A DNA stretch of 64,000 nucleotides. Origin: Torulaspora globosa (taxonomy: Eukaryota; Ascomycota; Saccharomycetes; Saccharomycetales; Saccharomycetaceae). The position numbers and the translations under genes were made by a program. The notes beneath the pieces were generated by a model, which was not told the origin of the DNA, did not search any database, and was given only the letters and a program-made list of their open reading frames with translations. The DNA lies in contig NC_050729.1 in NCBI RefSeq assembly GCF_014133895.1, positions 682,001-746,000 on the forward strand, given 5' to 3'. Shown here piece by piece: positions 34,759 through 44,220 of this stretch. Numbering within the stretch: the first letter of the stretch is position 1; each line of letters starts with the position of its first letter.

Positions 34759-37041
34759 CTATGAAGATTGAGCCATCAGCTCGATAATCTCGCTGACCGG
34801 ATCATCATCATGTCTAGCGGTCTCGATGTTTGTCAAGGCCTTCTTGATGCCTATGTTGAGTTTCGGACAAAGCTGCGACAGCTGATTTATCACGCTAACT
34901 CTTTCCTCATCGCTCAAGAAGTTTGAGTCGATCATGACGTTATTAAACTCATCCATGGTCGTCATGTTAGGAACGGCAATCTCACTGTCAAAGCAGCTTA
35001 AGATGTCCATTTGCTGTAATACGGAATAGGCAGAAGTTGTGGTCATGAGTAGCAGGCGACGGTCTTGAGGCGGCTTGCGTTTTAGGGCAACCTTCAAAAC
35101 TTGCAGGATGTTGTTTGAAAACCTTGGGCCAATGGGGACCCAATCCACTAATGTCTCCAGAGAATCGATAACCAGAATATTTAGCGGGGACTTGTAAGCA
35201 TCTCTGAAAGTGTTATCGATGTAGGTGATTTTAGCACCCTCAGACATGCCGGACAACTCTGTAGGAGAGATCAATCTGATGAAAGGAAATTCGGATTTCA
35301 AGGCTATGGCGGCGGCTAAAGCGGTCTTACCAGAGCCTGCAGGACCGTGAAGGAGCAATGAAACAAGTCTCGACTTTTCGCTTTCGCGCACTTGGCGAAC
35401 ATAGCGACCGCCGTTCTTCAAGATAGAGTCCACTCGGTCCGAATATCTTATCATTCCACCTTCCACACAGGTTTTGAGGTCTTCCTCGCTAATACCGAAG
35501 GCGGGTGTGACTTCTTCGAGTGCATTCAAGAAATCCTCACGAGTCACCCGCAGTTTGGCGATATCTTTGGGATTCAGCTTGGTAGCTCCTTTGCCAATGC
35601 TGACTGTTTTGTTGATAGCAAAGGAACTGGCACTCTTAACTAAACCCTCGATTTCGGCACCAGAGAAATTCTTAGTTAATGCGGCCAACTCTGCCAGATT
35701 AACGTCTTTGTCCATCATTTTGTTCTCACGCATCGTTCTGGTCTGAATCTCGAAGATCTGAAGTCTACCTTTTTCGTCAGGTAAATGAATTTCTACTTGC
35801 ACTTCAAATCTGCCAGGCCGTAGTAGCGCATTGTCAATCAAATCTTTTCTATTTGTCATACCGATGACTAAAATGTTGTTCAACTGATCGACACCATCCA
35901 TTTTGGCTAGGAGCTGATTGACGACATTGTCACCAACACCCGTACCATCACCACGAGAGCCTCTCTGCTTAAAAACCGAATCCAGCTCATCGAAGATGAT
36001 GATATGTAAGGATGATTCTTCACCTTTTGCCCTGTATTCAGCTTCTGCATCTTTGAACAGATTACGAATGTTTTCCTCAGAGGACCCAACGTATTTACTC
36101 AGGATTTCGGGACCGTTGACTATTTTGGGTTCTTTCGCATTCAGCATAGTCCCTATCTTTCTAGCGATCAGCGTCTTACCCGTACCTGGAGGTCCATACA
36201 AGAGAAGGCCTTTAACGTGCGAGATACCCAGCTTTTCGATGACCGATGGGGGGAAAATCCTACTGGCGAAAGCTCTTCTGAAAATCTTGGTAAACTCCCT
36301 GTCAAGCCCTCCGACTCCAAGGTCTTCAAACTTAAAATCAGCCCTAATCACAGCGTCGGACCTAGGCCTCAAGGAATTGTTAGCCTTCAGGTTGACAAGA
36401 CCATCCCTTCCTTTAAAAAAGTTGATCTGCGTTTGCTTGGTCAGTATGCCCTTGGCCTCGATCCCAGACGACACCGGGGCCACAGGTTCAACCTCTCCTA
36501 GGTCAATTGTCTGCAGATTTCTTATCTTCAAATCGAATATATGACCCTTGAATTCAAAGATCAAATACTGGGTAGGAGAAAAAATCTGAGATTCAAAGCA
36601 CTTAGAGAAGTGCAGTGCCAGTTCGTCCTGGTCGAAGGCGGTATTTACCGCCTTGCCCCTCGATCTAAAGGAAATGTCGATGTCAATAGAGCCGAGATAA
36701 GAATGCTTTCCAGAATACCTGAAAAGATCAAACGCTCTTGCTTGAACCTCTTGATTCAACGACCATCCTCCCCAAGTCCGCTGGTTACCATTAAAACCGA
36801 TTGTGCCTGCGGCGAGTTCATTTGAATGCCTGGTAGTGAACACGAACAAATTGTCCACCAATATGTATATATTATCGGGAAAGTCAGCTGGAGAGACTGC
36901 TGCAACGTTTGCCAACGCATATGAGTTGTTCGGACAATTTGCAACGTATAAATGTCGAGCTTTTGAATCCACGTTACTCATATCTGGGGGAACATGATTC
37001 GCCGTAGCCCTGCCGAATGAAGGTAACTTAAACTTCTCCAT
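34759..37041 (-). CDS. SEC18: NSF-type AAA ATPase Sec18
   Basis: Sec18 disassembles SNARE complexes together with Sec17, and so is needed for all vesicle fusion steps. The 760-residue protein (758 in S. cerevisiae) has the N domain (residues 1-220), which binds Sec17. AAA domain D1 has Walker A GPPGTGKT at 283-290, Walker B IIIFDELDS and the second region GMTNRKDLIDNALLRPGRFE. D2 has the Walker A GPAGSGKTALAAAIA and the degenerate Walker B NILVIDSLETL that is typical of NSF D2. Order TIF32-SEC18 matches YBR079C-YBR080C. This is the last gene of the left block. Confidence 0.98.
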   Translation of the reverse strand: MEKFKLPSFGRATANHVPPDMSNVDSKARHLYVANCPNNSYALANVAAVSPADFPDNIYILVDNLFVFTTRHSNELAAGTIGFNGNQRTWGGWSLNQEVQARAFDLFRYSGKHSYLGSIDIDISFRSRGKAVNTAFDQDELALHFSKCFESQIFSPTQYLIFEFKGHIFDLKIRNLQTIDLGEVEPVAPVSSGIEAKGILTKQTQINFFKGRDGLVNLKANNSLRPRSDAVIRADFKFEDLGVGGLDREFTKIFRRAFASRIFPPSVIEKLGISHVKGLLLYGPPGTGKTLIARKIGTMLNAKEPKIVNGPEILSKYVGSSEENIRNLFKDAEAEYRAKGEESSLHIIIFDELDSVFKQRGSRGDGTGVGDNVVNQLLAKMDGVDQLNNILVIGMTNRKDLIDNALLRPGRFEVQVEIHLPDEKGRLQIFEIQTRTMRENKMMDKDVNLAELAALTKNFSGAEIEGLVKSASSFAINKTVSIGKGATKLNPKDIAKLRVTREDFLNALEEVTPAFGISEEDLKTCVEGGMIRYSDRVDSILKNGGRYVRQVRESEKSRLVSLLLHGPAGSGKTALAAAIALKSEFPFIRLISPTELSGMSEGAKITYIDNTFRDAYKSPLNILVIDSLETLVDWVPIGPRFSNNILQVLKVALKRKPPQDRRLLLMTTTSAYSVLQQMDILSCFDSEIAVPNMTTMDEFNNVMIDSNFLSDEERVSVINQLSQLCPKLNIGIKKALTNIETARHDDDPVSEIIELMAQSS

Positions 37042-37230
37042 GTTTTAAGCTGCAAATGGTCTTACTGATAAAACACAACAGCTTACTCAGTATTAGATAC
37101 AAGTCTATGGATTACTCTTAATTAAGTGATTAGGAGTTAAGAAGCGCGTAAGATCAAGCTATATAATGAAGAACGTAGTTAACGATGCTACAAGGCTAGA
37201 GTCGTCGCCATTGAGATTTGAAGAGCGCTA

Positions 37231-37728
37231 ATGAGCTCCAGAGAAGTTCTCAGCCAGTATCTACTTGGCAATCAGTTGACCAGTCAAATAACTTTGGAGG
37301 AATTCCAGAAGATTGCGAGCAAGAGTCTTGGGTATGAGACAAGCGCAGTAGTGTCAAAGGAAAAGATGGAAGAGTGGTATGAGGCCTATCAAGAACGAGA
37401 CCGAATAGAGCGGGAGTCGATTAAATCTCGAGTTGATCAGTTTTTGAAAAGAATTGAACGCGATGAATTGTGCAAACTGGAAACGTCGCAATTAAAGGAA
37501 TCATTTACTCTAGAAGAGCTTGTGGATAATCTGTATACTGTGGATCAAGTTCTAGATTCGAAACTAGAGGCATTGAATAGCAGTTTTGAAGCGACTGCGG
37601 ATGTATTTGGCCAATTTAGCGATATTCTGGCAAAGGCGAACCAGCGGAACAGAGAATGGGACGAAGATCTTGTGGACAGACTAGCTGAGTACAGAAAGAT
37701 GCTACAGACGGAAACTAACCTCGAATAA
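37231..37728 (+). CDS. NKP2: Kinetochore protein Nkp2
   Basis: Nkp2 is a non-essential member of the Ctf19/CCAN inner kinetochore complex and pairs with Nkp1. The 165-residue, mostly helical protein (S. cerevisiae 153) begins MSSREVLSQYLLGNQLTSQI. It has the family stretch SFTLEELVDNLYTVDQVLD in the middle, equal to SLETLIDALYKINDLLQ in S. cerevisiae. Coiled-coil-like heptads follow. The neighbours TAD3 and EST2 are exactly those of YLR315W, which confirms orthology of this fast-evolving protein. It is convergent with TAD3 with only seven bases between the stop codons. Confidence 0.9.
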   Translation: MSSREVLSQYLLGNQLTSQITLEEFQKIASKSLGYETSAVVSKEKMEEWYEAYQERDRIERESIKSRVDQFLKRIERDELCKLETSQLKESFTLEELVDNLYTVDQVLDSKLEALNSSFEATADVFGQFSDILAKANQRNREWDEDLVDRLAEYRKMLQTETNLE

Positions 37729-37735
37729 TGATACT

Positions 37736-38832
37736 TTAACAGCAGGTTTCTGCATCGACCCCCGGGCTTTTGTATTCGTCGCCCAGCCACTGGAAAACTT
37801 CGTACTTAGAGTTCAGCAGATGGTTGTCATGCATGCTATAAGCATCGCCGCTACTGCTTTTCAAGCAGCCGGTGACCTGCATGGGCTGCAGGAATATGCA
37901 CCGTTTAATCCTTGAGTGAATTAGTGCCATCGAGCACATGGAACATGGTTCGTGAGTTGTGTAGACATCATAATTGAGACAAAGGTATGCTCCAGTTCCA
38001 CTCGGCGCATCTGACATTTTTTCCTTCTCTGCAACCAGTTTAATTCCTGTCATAATGCTGTGGTCCAAAGATGTGCATTTGTTTTCCGTTCGTCGATCGA
38101 TCGCATAAATTGGGTTATCTTTCTCCTGGGGATTGACAAATGCAGTTACAATGGGAACCTTATTGCCCTTATCGGCCTCCAGTTGCGCCAAATCTGATAT
38201 ACTACCAAGCATTTTGTTGATGTGGCTCATATCGAACGTGTAATCGTTGAGAATTTGATCGTTGGGATTTCCACACCACGTCAGCGGCCAATATTTCCGA
38301 GACCATTCAAGCATCAATTCCTTTGTTGGAGCTCCTTGACGAGGTACCTCGTTTTCGTCGCTCAAATTCTCAAACAATACGTTACTTTCGGCCAGCACAG
38401 AGTACACTAACGATCTGCTGTTGAACAAGTCATAAGAACAAATAATGATTACAAGCTTTTTCGGGTCCCCGGCTTTTTTCCTGATTCTTTTGATATGCGT
38501 GAATGTGAGAGGATCATCTGGCTGAAGCCTCCGGCGAATGAAGCTACGGCAAGGAGGTTAGTCGATTGTTCTAACAGGCGTAGATGGAAATGGCTGCTCG
38601 TGGTGTACATACTCTATGATCGGCTTGGAGCTTCTGGCCTCAATCTCAATTGTCCATACGCGAGCTATTGTGGTAATCGTTAGCAGACATTCTGATCAAT
38701 GACACAATGAAAGGAATACATACCAAGATCAGGTTCATTCCAATTCTGCTTACTTCTGATCTGAAGCAGACGGTCTTCGATTATGCACTTTTCATAATCG
38801 ATTTTCAGTGGATTCAAGGCCTTTTTCACCAT
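37736..38832 (-). CDS. TAD3: tRNA A34 deaminase subunit Tad3 (two introns)
   Basis: Tad3 is the non-catalytic partner of Tad2; together they convert A34 to inosine in tRNA anticodons. The spliced CDS is complement(join(37736-38543, 38613-38664, 38724-38832)), giving 322 residues, exactly the S. cerevisiae length. Exon 1 starts MVKKALNPLKIDYEK. Exon 2 encodes RVWTIEIEARSSKPII. Exon 3 holds the deaminase domain with TTHEPCSMCSMALIHSR. The zinc-binding PCxxC is present, but the HxE motif is HSI (LDHSIMTGI): the proton-shuttling Glu is missing, as expected for the Tad3 pseudo-catalytic subunit. The long exon 3 alone lacks an ATG start. Divergent from EST2. Confidence 0.95.
38544..38612 (-). other. 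TAD3 intron 2
   Basis: A 69-base intron on the minus strand with donor GTATGT (38612-38607), branch point GACTAAC and acceptor TAG at 38546-38544. Splicing joins ATC ATA GA with C TTC ATT and restores the conserved frame (IIE/D-FIRRRLQ). It is phase 2. Confidence 0.9.
38665..38723 (-). other. TAD3 intron 1
   Basis: A 59-base intron on the minus strand with donor GTATGT (38723-38718), branch point TGCTAAC and acceptor TAG at 38667-38665. It is phase 1. Removing it joins the conserved N-terminus of 36 codons to the second exon. Confidence 0.9.
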
Positions 38833-39267
38833 TATACTTCTGTTATCTTCAAAGACTGGACGGTTTTTGATGCTGAATCGATTAAAGGAACGAAGGACAC
38901 AGTTTCAAATGCTGTTTACTGACGCTAGACAACCGTCAGGACGAACTTCATTAATTGCGTTGGCCCTTTTCCTAAGCGAAAAATATCACTAAGATCTAGC
39001 AACTTTCCAGCGATGCCGTTGGTCAATAGTTTCGCTTGTGGCCCTTATTGAGATGTACTAGCTTGCAGAGTGTTACTGGTACTTGATCGAATAAACGATT
39101 ACTAGTTGATCCTAGCGGCAGGGTAACACATCCTACTACTACGGTCCATTTAAGTTGGCATCTAGCCAAGAGGGTATTAAGCCGATATGATCAGATGAAA
39201 TGATTCGTACTGCTCTGCCTTTTGTTTGCTCTGTTTTCTCTCTCCTACAGTGGCGAATGTTACTCGA
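38833..39267. other. TAD3-EST2 divergent intergenic region
   Basis: This 435-base region must hold both promoters. I see no strong TATA near EST2, as expected for a weakly expressed telomerase gene, and no RNA gene. The open frame before the EST2 ATG extends back to a TTG at 39226. Confidence 0.4.
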
Positions 39268-41847
39268 ATGAAATGTTTAGAATCGTATTTGAAGGACGAC
39301 CTGAAGATTGACTTCGCGAGCTTGCAAGGTCAGGAAACTTACGCTTGCAAGCATTTCAATGGCCTTTCGGAATTACTGTTGAGATGCTATGTCTATCCGA
39401 ATGAAAGACAATTACCACTACCGGCCTTTTCCGAGGCGGATAATCATAGCTTTGTTGTGGATCAATGCATCAGCTTTCTGCTGTCCCAGAAATTTTACAG
39501 CAATCTGCTGACTTATGGATATAGAATGGGATCTAACCAGAATATTGGTTCGGCCCTTCACTGTGTTGATGTGAATTCCTGCGTAGCGGTCATCAAAAGT
39601 GTCCCGTGGCAATTATTTCGTGATGTTTTTGGAACGCAGCAATTTGCTAATCTGATTGTTAACCATAGTCTATTTCTCTACAATGAAGAATATTTCTCAC
39701 AGGTTTCAGGTGACAGAATAAACAGTTCATACTGCCTTCCGCCTTCGCGGCTGGGAAAATTGGAAGATCGATTAAATGACTTTGATGCACCGTTTAAAGT
39801 AGCAAGCTTCCTGTACAAAAACTCTTTCGGGTTCAAGCACAAGCGAATACTCCCTTCGAGGAAGGGCTATCTGTTTTTAAGGGAATCGTTGACCCAAGGA
39901 TGTCCTGTGCGTATCAGTGGCATCATTGTGCGCCAAATGGATGCTGCGTTGCTCAGATTATTGCGAAGACATCATGGTGGAATAAAGTATCTGCAGATCT
40001 TCAACAATTTGTGCCCCAAACCCAAGTCAAACAATCACCTTGACGCTCAGACACCAACAGACCATGTTCTCAGATTTCTGATAGTTGTGCTGGAAAAGCT
40101 AGTGACTGACGAGCTGTTTGGTTCAAAGAGAAATAAAGCCGCGGTGTTCAAATATGTATCGAAAATACTGAAACTACCCATCAGAGGCTCTCTCTATATT
40201 GAGGAGATTGCAGCTTGTTTGAAAGTTAAGGACTTCCAGGTGTTTCGACCGCCAAGTAGTCTATTTTCTAGACACGATTTTGAGGCAGCCAATTTTTTGA
40301 TGAGATCATTCGTTTCGTGGCTATTCAAGACGGTGATTCCGGCTATTATATCTACGTTCTTTTATTGCACCGAAATATCCTCCTTCACCACTACACTGTT
40401 CTTCCGGCAAGATATATGGAACGAAATGTCGTTGCCATTTTTACAGAACTACCTTGATAATTTCATGGTTGAGAATACTAAGTGCAGAAATCATGAAAGT
40501 TACACATTATCAAAGTTCAATCATCATAAGGTGCGCATCATTCCCAAGAAAAGCAAAGGAGAGTTTAGAGTAATAGCGATCCCTATGAAAGGAGCAGATA
40601 GCGAGGAGTTTAAGGATTTCCAGCAGAATTTCCGGAATGTTATCTGCCCCGTTCAATGCGTACTCGAGTTCCTGAGAAGCAGAAGAAAGACCCATTTTGG
40701 CAAGTTGTACTCTGTCAACCAAATTGGTACTCATTTGGGGAAGTTCAAGGCTTCACTGCTCAACAAATATGGAGAAGTTCCAAAACTGCATTACCTCAAG
40801 TTCGACATTAATTCATGCTATGATTTTATTCCACGTGAGAAGGTGTTGAGCGTTATTAGGAAGGCCTTAATGAATGATTGTGGTTTTTTTGTGAGATCCC
40901 AATCATATTACGACACAAGGAAAGGAATTCTCAGGATTCGGAATGTTGTCAACGGTTGCCGGAAACCGAAGAAGGAGGAAGTTTATATCGATAACGTCAG
41001 GACGTTTTTCGTTAGTGCAGATGATCTGATTCACACTGTTATGACTGAGCTTTTTCAGTCCGCACTCTCTTTCAATGGTAAGTGCTATCTCAGAAAGACT
41101 GGCCTTTTTCAAGGCACCAGCCTCTCGGCACTCTTGGTTGATCTTGTGTATGACGAGCTATTGGAGCACTATGATATATTTCATTCTTCCAAAGAGGACG
41201 ACACCATTGTCCTTCGGTTAGCCGACGATTTCTTGGTTCTGTCTACTAGTGGATCGAGAATTGCAAGAGCCAGAGAAGAAGTTTTAAATGGGTTCACAGA
41301 ATTCAACGCTGAGGTTAAGAGGAGCAAGCTTATAAGTTCAGTCAGCAAAGAACTGAACCAGAAACTTTCTTTTTGCGCTTTAGACATTAATATTAGAACG
41401 TTGGAAATCAGTAAAAGCGCCGGTAGCTTAGTTGTGTCCGATATTCAGAAAACCACCACTGGCAAGCTTTACAAAAAACTGCTGAACATGTTTGAAGCAA
41501 AATTGTCGTATGGCACAGCTAGTTTATTGATTAATTCTCCAGCAACCATATTGAACCAACTTGAATTGATTGCGTCGAACATCGCAGAATCATTGGTCAG
41601 GTCTTTCAAGAAGAAAGAGGTCAAGAGTGCCAGCTTTTCCATTTTTTTCGAGAGAGTAACTGCGGCAGCAATTCGTTCATACCGCGAATTTGGTAATGAT
41701 GATGTTTTTATCCTTCAAATTCAGATTGCAATCGCTAATGGCTTCTTAGCTATGCTTTCAAAAAGGTGCGTGAAATTTCAAGATATTGTAAAATTCTTGC
41801 AATGCTATTCAGTCGAGCTCTTACGGACAAAAATTTCGAATCGCTAG
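39268..41847 (+). CDS. EST2: Telomerase reverse transcriptase Est2
   Basis: This is the catalytic subunit of telomerase, extending chromosome ends from the TLC1 RNA template. The 859-residue protein (884 in S. cerevisiae) starts MKCLESYLKDDLKID; the ATG at 39268 matches the family. A TEN domain includes CKHFNGLSELL. An RNA-binding domain follows, ending in the T/1 motifs (FFYCTEIS, YTLSKFNHHKVRIIPKKS). The reverse transcriptase motifs are: 2 FRVIAIPMKG, A LKFDINSCYD with Asp513, B GLFQGTSLSALLVDLVYDEL, C LRLADDFLV with Asp653 and Asp654. All three catalytic aspartates are intact. It is convergent with BUD6, 11 bases apart. Neighbours match YLR318W. Confidence 0.97.
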   Translation: MKCLESYLKDDLKIDFASLQGQETYACKHFNGLSELLLRCYVYPNERQLPLPAFSEADNHSFVVDQCISFLLSQKFYSNLLTYGYRMGSNQNIGSALHCVDVNSCVAVIKSVPWQLFRDVFGTQQFANLIVNHSLFLYNEEYFSQVSGDRINSSYCLPPSRLGKLEDRLNDFDAPFKVASFLYKNSFGFKHKRILPSRKGYLFLRESLTQGCPVRISGIIVRQMDAALLRLLRRHHGGIKYLQIFNNLCPKPKSNNHLDAQTPTDHVLRFLIVVLEKLVTDELFGSKRNKAAVFKYVSKILKLPIRGSLYIEEIAACLKVKDFQVFRPPSSLFSRHDFEAANFLMRSFVSWLFKTVIPAIISTFFYCTEISSFTTTLFFRQDIWNEMSLPFLQNYLDNFMVENTKCRNHESYTLSKFNHHKVRIIPKKSKGEFRVIAIPMKGADSEEFKDFQQNFRNVICPVQCVLEFLRSRRKTHFGKLYSVNQIGTHLGKFKASLLNKYGEVPKLHYLKFDINSCYDFIPREKVLSVIRKALMNDCGFFVRSQSYYDTRKGILRIRNVVNGCRKPKKEEVYIDNVRTFFVSADDLIHTVMTELFQSALSFNGKCYLRKTGLFQGTSLSALLVDLVYDELLEHYDIFHSSKEDDTIVLRLADDFLVLSTSGSRIARAREEVLNGFTEFNAEVKRSKLISSVSKELNQKLSFCALDINIRTLEISKSAGSLVVSDIQKTTTGKLYKKLLNMFEAKLSYGTASLLINSPATILNQLELIASNIAESLVRSFKKKEVKSASFSIFFERVTAAAIRSYREFGNDDVFILQIQIAIANGFLAMLSKRCVKFQDIVKFLQCYSVELLRTKISNR

Positions 41848-41858
41848 TTAGTATATAG

Positions 41859-44066
41859 TCATACAGGTAGTCCCCCGAAATTAGCTCGAAGATTCTCTTC
41901 GTCCTTCTGCCTTCTCAATCTTTCCACTTCTTCCACACCACCAGACCGCTTGAAACTAGATTTCTCAACAAAGTTTTCGAGCTCCTCTTCAAATTCACCC
42001 GTGTCTCTGTACTCTTTTTCCTTTAACCACAGCTTCTCTGCTTTCTCTAAAGCTTCAGCTCTGCCTTCGTGGTCAGGGTTGAGAGACTGAACTTCGCTCA
42101 ACAATTGATCTCTCACCCTGTTCAGTGTCCCTGGCTTCGGTACAGGCAGAATCGGGTTGGTTTTGGATCTTTTGGGATTCTTTTCTTGCTCAACACAGCA
42201 GAGGTTGACTAGGTCAAAGGTTTCGATAGCTTTCCCTAGATCTTCTTCAAGATCAGCTGCCAAATCTTCTTGAAGTGTGAGGAACTGCTGTTCTTCGCAA
42301 ACTTTGTCTAGCTCCGCCTCCCAGATCTTTTTCCAGTGAGGTTTCTCAGCGGCTATAAACTGATGCATTTTTTGGAGGTCATCTTGAGCGGCTTTGAGAT
42401 CTTTTTGAACCGAATCGAGTTTCTTCCTCGACGGCTTTGCTCCACGCACAGCAACATCTTTTCTGAGTATCTCGATAAGGTCTTGTAAATCATCTACTCT
42501 GCTCAAAAGTGAGTCAGAAACTTGGCCCAGCTGTTCTTGTGATTTTCCAATGTAGACTCTATTCGAGGATGAGTTCGAATCAGGAGACAGGGTTTGAAAC
42601 TTGCTTAATTCTTCTGTGATTGCGGCTATTGCAACCTTGAGATTTTTCCTATTTTCCGTCTGGAGCTGTCTCAAAACTGAGATCTCCTTTTTCATTTCAT
42701 TCAGACTGCTCTGTGTGATGGGAGATGTCCTAGCCGCCGGATCATCTTTTGGTGCAGAAGGCAAAGCAGCAACCTGGCTATTAGCGATAAGATTCTTCAT
42801 TTGTTTCAAAAGTTCGTTATTATTTTTGTGGATCTCTTCCTTCACTGATTGAATCCATTCGGTTGGATTACTCGGAGCTGGTGTGCGAAGGTCATGTTGC
42901 CGAAGCTCAACGATACATCCATCATCCAGATCAGAAAATGCATGTTCATCAAGCTCATAGGAAACGTTATAATCCTTGTCCTTCATATAAAGCTCAGGAA
43001 ACGTATCACCGCCTGGTGAGTAGGCAAACTTCTCGACAAACAGTAGTTTCAATGCATTTATGTTAGCTGGCTTGGGAACGCGGCATTTCTTCGTTTGGCC
43101 ATCCATTGAGAGGAAGAGAGTGAATAAAGTACCATCCGCTGTTCGACTAGCTGTTGGTAAATTCGCTATGTCCGCATTATTGATAGCCTTCCCATCTGCT
43201 TCGGCAACAGCCCTCACGGGCAGCGGGTTAGATTGAGCAGAAGTAGGAACTGATGGCAATGCAGCCTCGCTTGCATCACTAGTTGCCTGGTTGGTAAATT
43301 TGGCCATGTGATAGGCGGAGAACCGTTTAGACGCACGTCTTTGGAGGTCAGAACCTTGCTTCAGGCGCGTCAGTGCCTCATTCTCTGATAAAACTCTCTG
43401 CTTGCTCGGATGAGCTGGACTCAAAAGGTCAGGGCTCGAGTAATTTCCATTCCGAGGCTTCTCGTTCTGCTGAAATTGGCCAGCGGGAGCCTTAGACTCG
43501 TTTGGCGATGCATTAACACCGTTCAAATTGGAGGATCGCGACGGAGTGGATGCAGATGACAACGAGAGACTGCTCACAACCGACGGCCGTTGTTGATGCT
43601 GCATCGCTCTGAGAGACTGCTCTTGCTTCATCGACTTCAACAGCGCCTGTTTGACTTTAAGCTTGTCCAGCAGCTTGACGATGATTTCCCGAATACTGGG
43701 CAGATATTTATTCAAATTATTATCTGATGGCTTCTCCCTCAAAGCAACCTCCAAAACCCGCCTCAAGTCCATTGGTACATCTCCCAAGTCTCGTACATCT
43801 ATCCCGCAATGGGTGAAGAACTTGGACACCACCTTAAAGTCATTTCCCAACTGAACATAGGCATCGGACACATCTTTCTGAGTCACAGCCTGCTTAGACC
43901 ATTGCGTTAATGTTTGCAAAAGATGCTTCGTGGACATCAGCAGCTTTGTCACTATAGTCTCCACGCTAGTAGACGTCGATCTGGAAGACAGAGACGATAT
44001 CGAGCCATTCCTTTTGGATTCCGTAGCATCCTGTCCATATTCTTGAGACTTCTTCTCGCCAGACAT
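41859..44066 (-). CDS. BUD6: Actin- and formin-interacting polarity protein Bud6
   Basis: Bud6 (Aip3) is a polarisome component that stimulates the formin Bni1 in actin-cable nucleation and affects bud-site selection. The 735-residue protein (788 in S. cerevisiae) has the conserved N-terminal module after a Ser-rich start (KHLLQTLTQWSKQAV, DAYVQLGNDFKVVSKFF). A disordered Ser/Pro-rich stretch covers about residues 145-300. The C-terminal core domain (from about 310, TLFTLFLSMDGQTKKC) leads into long coiled coils and an actin/formin-binding tail. Position next to EST2 and MMS22 matches YLR319C. Confidence 0.95.
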   Translation of the reverse strand: MSGEKKSQEYGQDATESKRNGSISSLSSRSTSTSVETIVTKLLMSTKHLLQTLTQWSKQAVTQKDVSDAYVQLGNDFKVVSKFFTHCGIDVRDLGDVPMDLRRVLEVALREKPSDNNLNKYLPSIREIIVKLLDKLKVKQALLKSMKQEQSLRAMQHQQRPSVVSSLSLSSASTPSRSSNLNGVNASPNESKAPAGQFQQNEKPRNGNYSSPDLLSPAHPSKQRVLSENEALTRLKQGSDLQRRASKRFSAYHMAKFTNQATSDASEAALPSVPTSAQSNPLPVRAVAEADGKAINNADIANLPTASRTADGTLFTLFLSMDGQTKKCRVPKPANINALKLLFVEKFAYSPGGDTFPELYMKDKDYNVSYELDEHAFSDLDDGCIVELRQHDLRTPAPSNPTEWIQSVKEEIHKNNNELLKQMKNLIANSQVAALPSAPKDDPAARTSPITQSSLNEMKKEISVLRQLQTENRKNLKVAIAAITEELSKFQTLSPDSNSSSNRVYIGKSQEQLGQVSDSLLSRVDDLQDLIEILRKDVAVRGAKPSRKKLDSVQKDLKAAQDDLQKMHQFIAAEKPHWKKIWEAELDKVCEEQQFLTLQEDLAADLEEDLGKAIETFDLVNLCCVEQEKNPKRSKTNPILPVPKPGTLNRVRDQLLSEVQSLNPDHEGRAEALEKAEKLWLKEKEYRDTGEFEEELENFVEKSSFKRSGGVEEVERLRRQKDEENLRANFGGLPV

Positions 44067-44191
44067 CCTGGATTCCCTACTATGGTCGTGAAACGAAGGT
44101 ACTTGCCTTTAAGACGTTGATATATATAACGGTGTAGCGCGTCTTCGAACCTTCTTCGCTGACTAGCACTAACGAACACTAAGACTGCTTA

Positions 44192-44200
44192 ATGTGCTAA
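44192..44200 (+). other. Minimal upstream ORF (ATG TGC TAA) before MMS22
   Basis: Twenty bases before the MMS22 ATG lies a two-codon upstream reading frame, ATG TGC TAA, out of frame with the gene. If the transcript start is upstream of 44192 it would reduce initiation at MMS22. The BUD6/MMS22 intergenic region is only 154 bases, so the leader may be short and the uORF may be excluded. Confidence 0.4.
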
Positions 44201-44220
44201 CCGTGGAAAAAGGCCTACTT

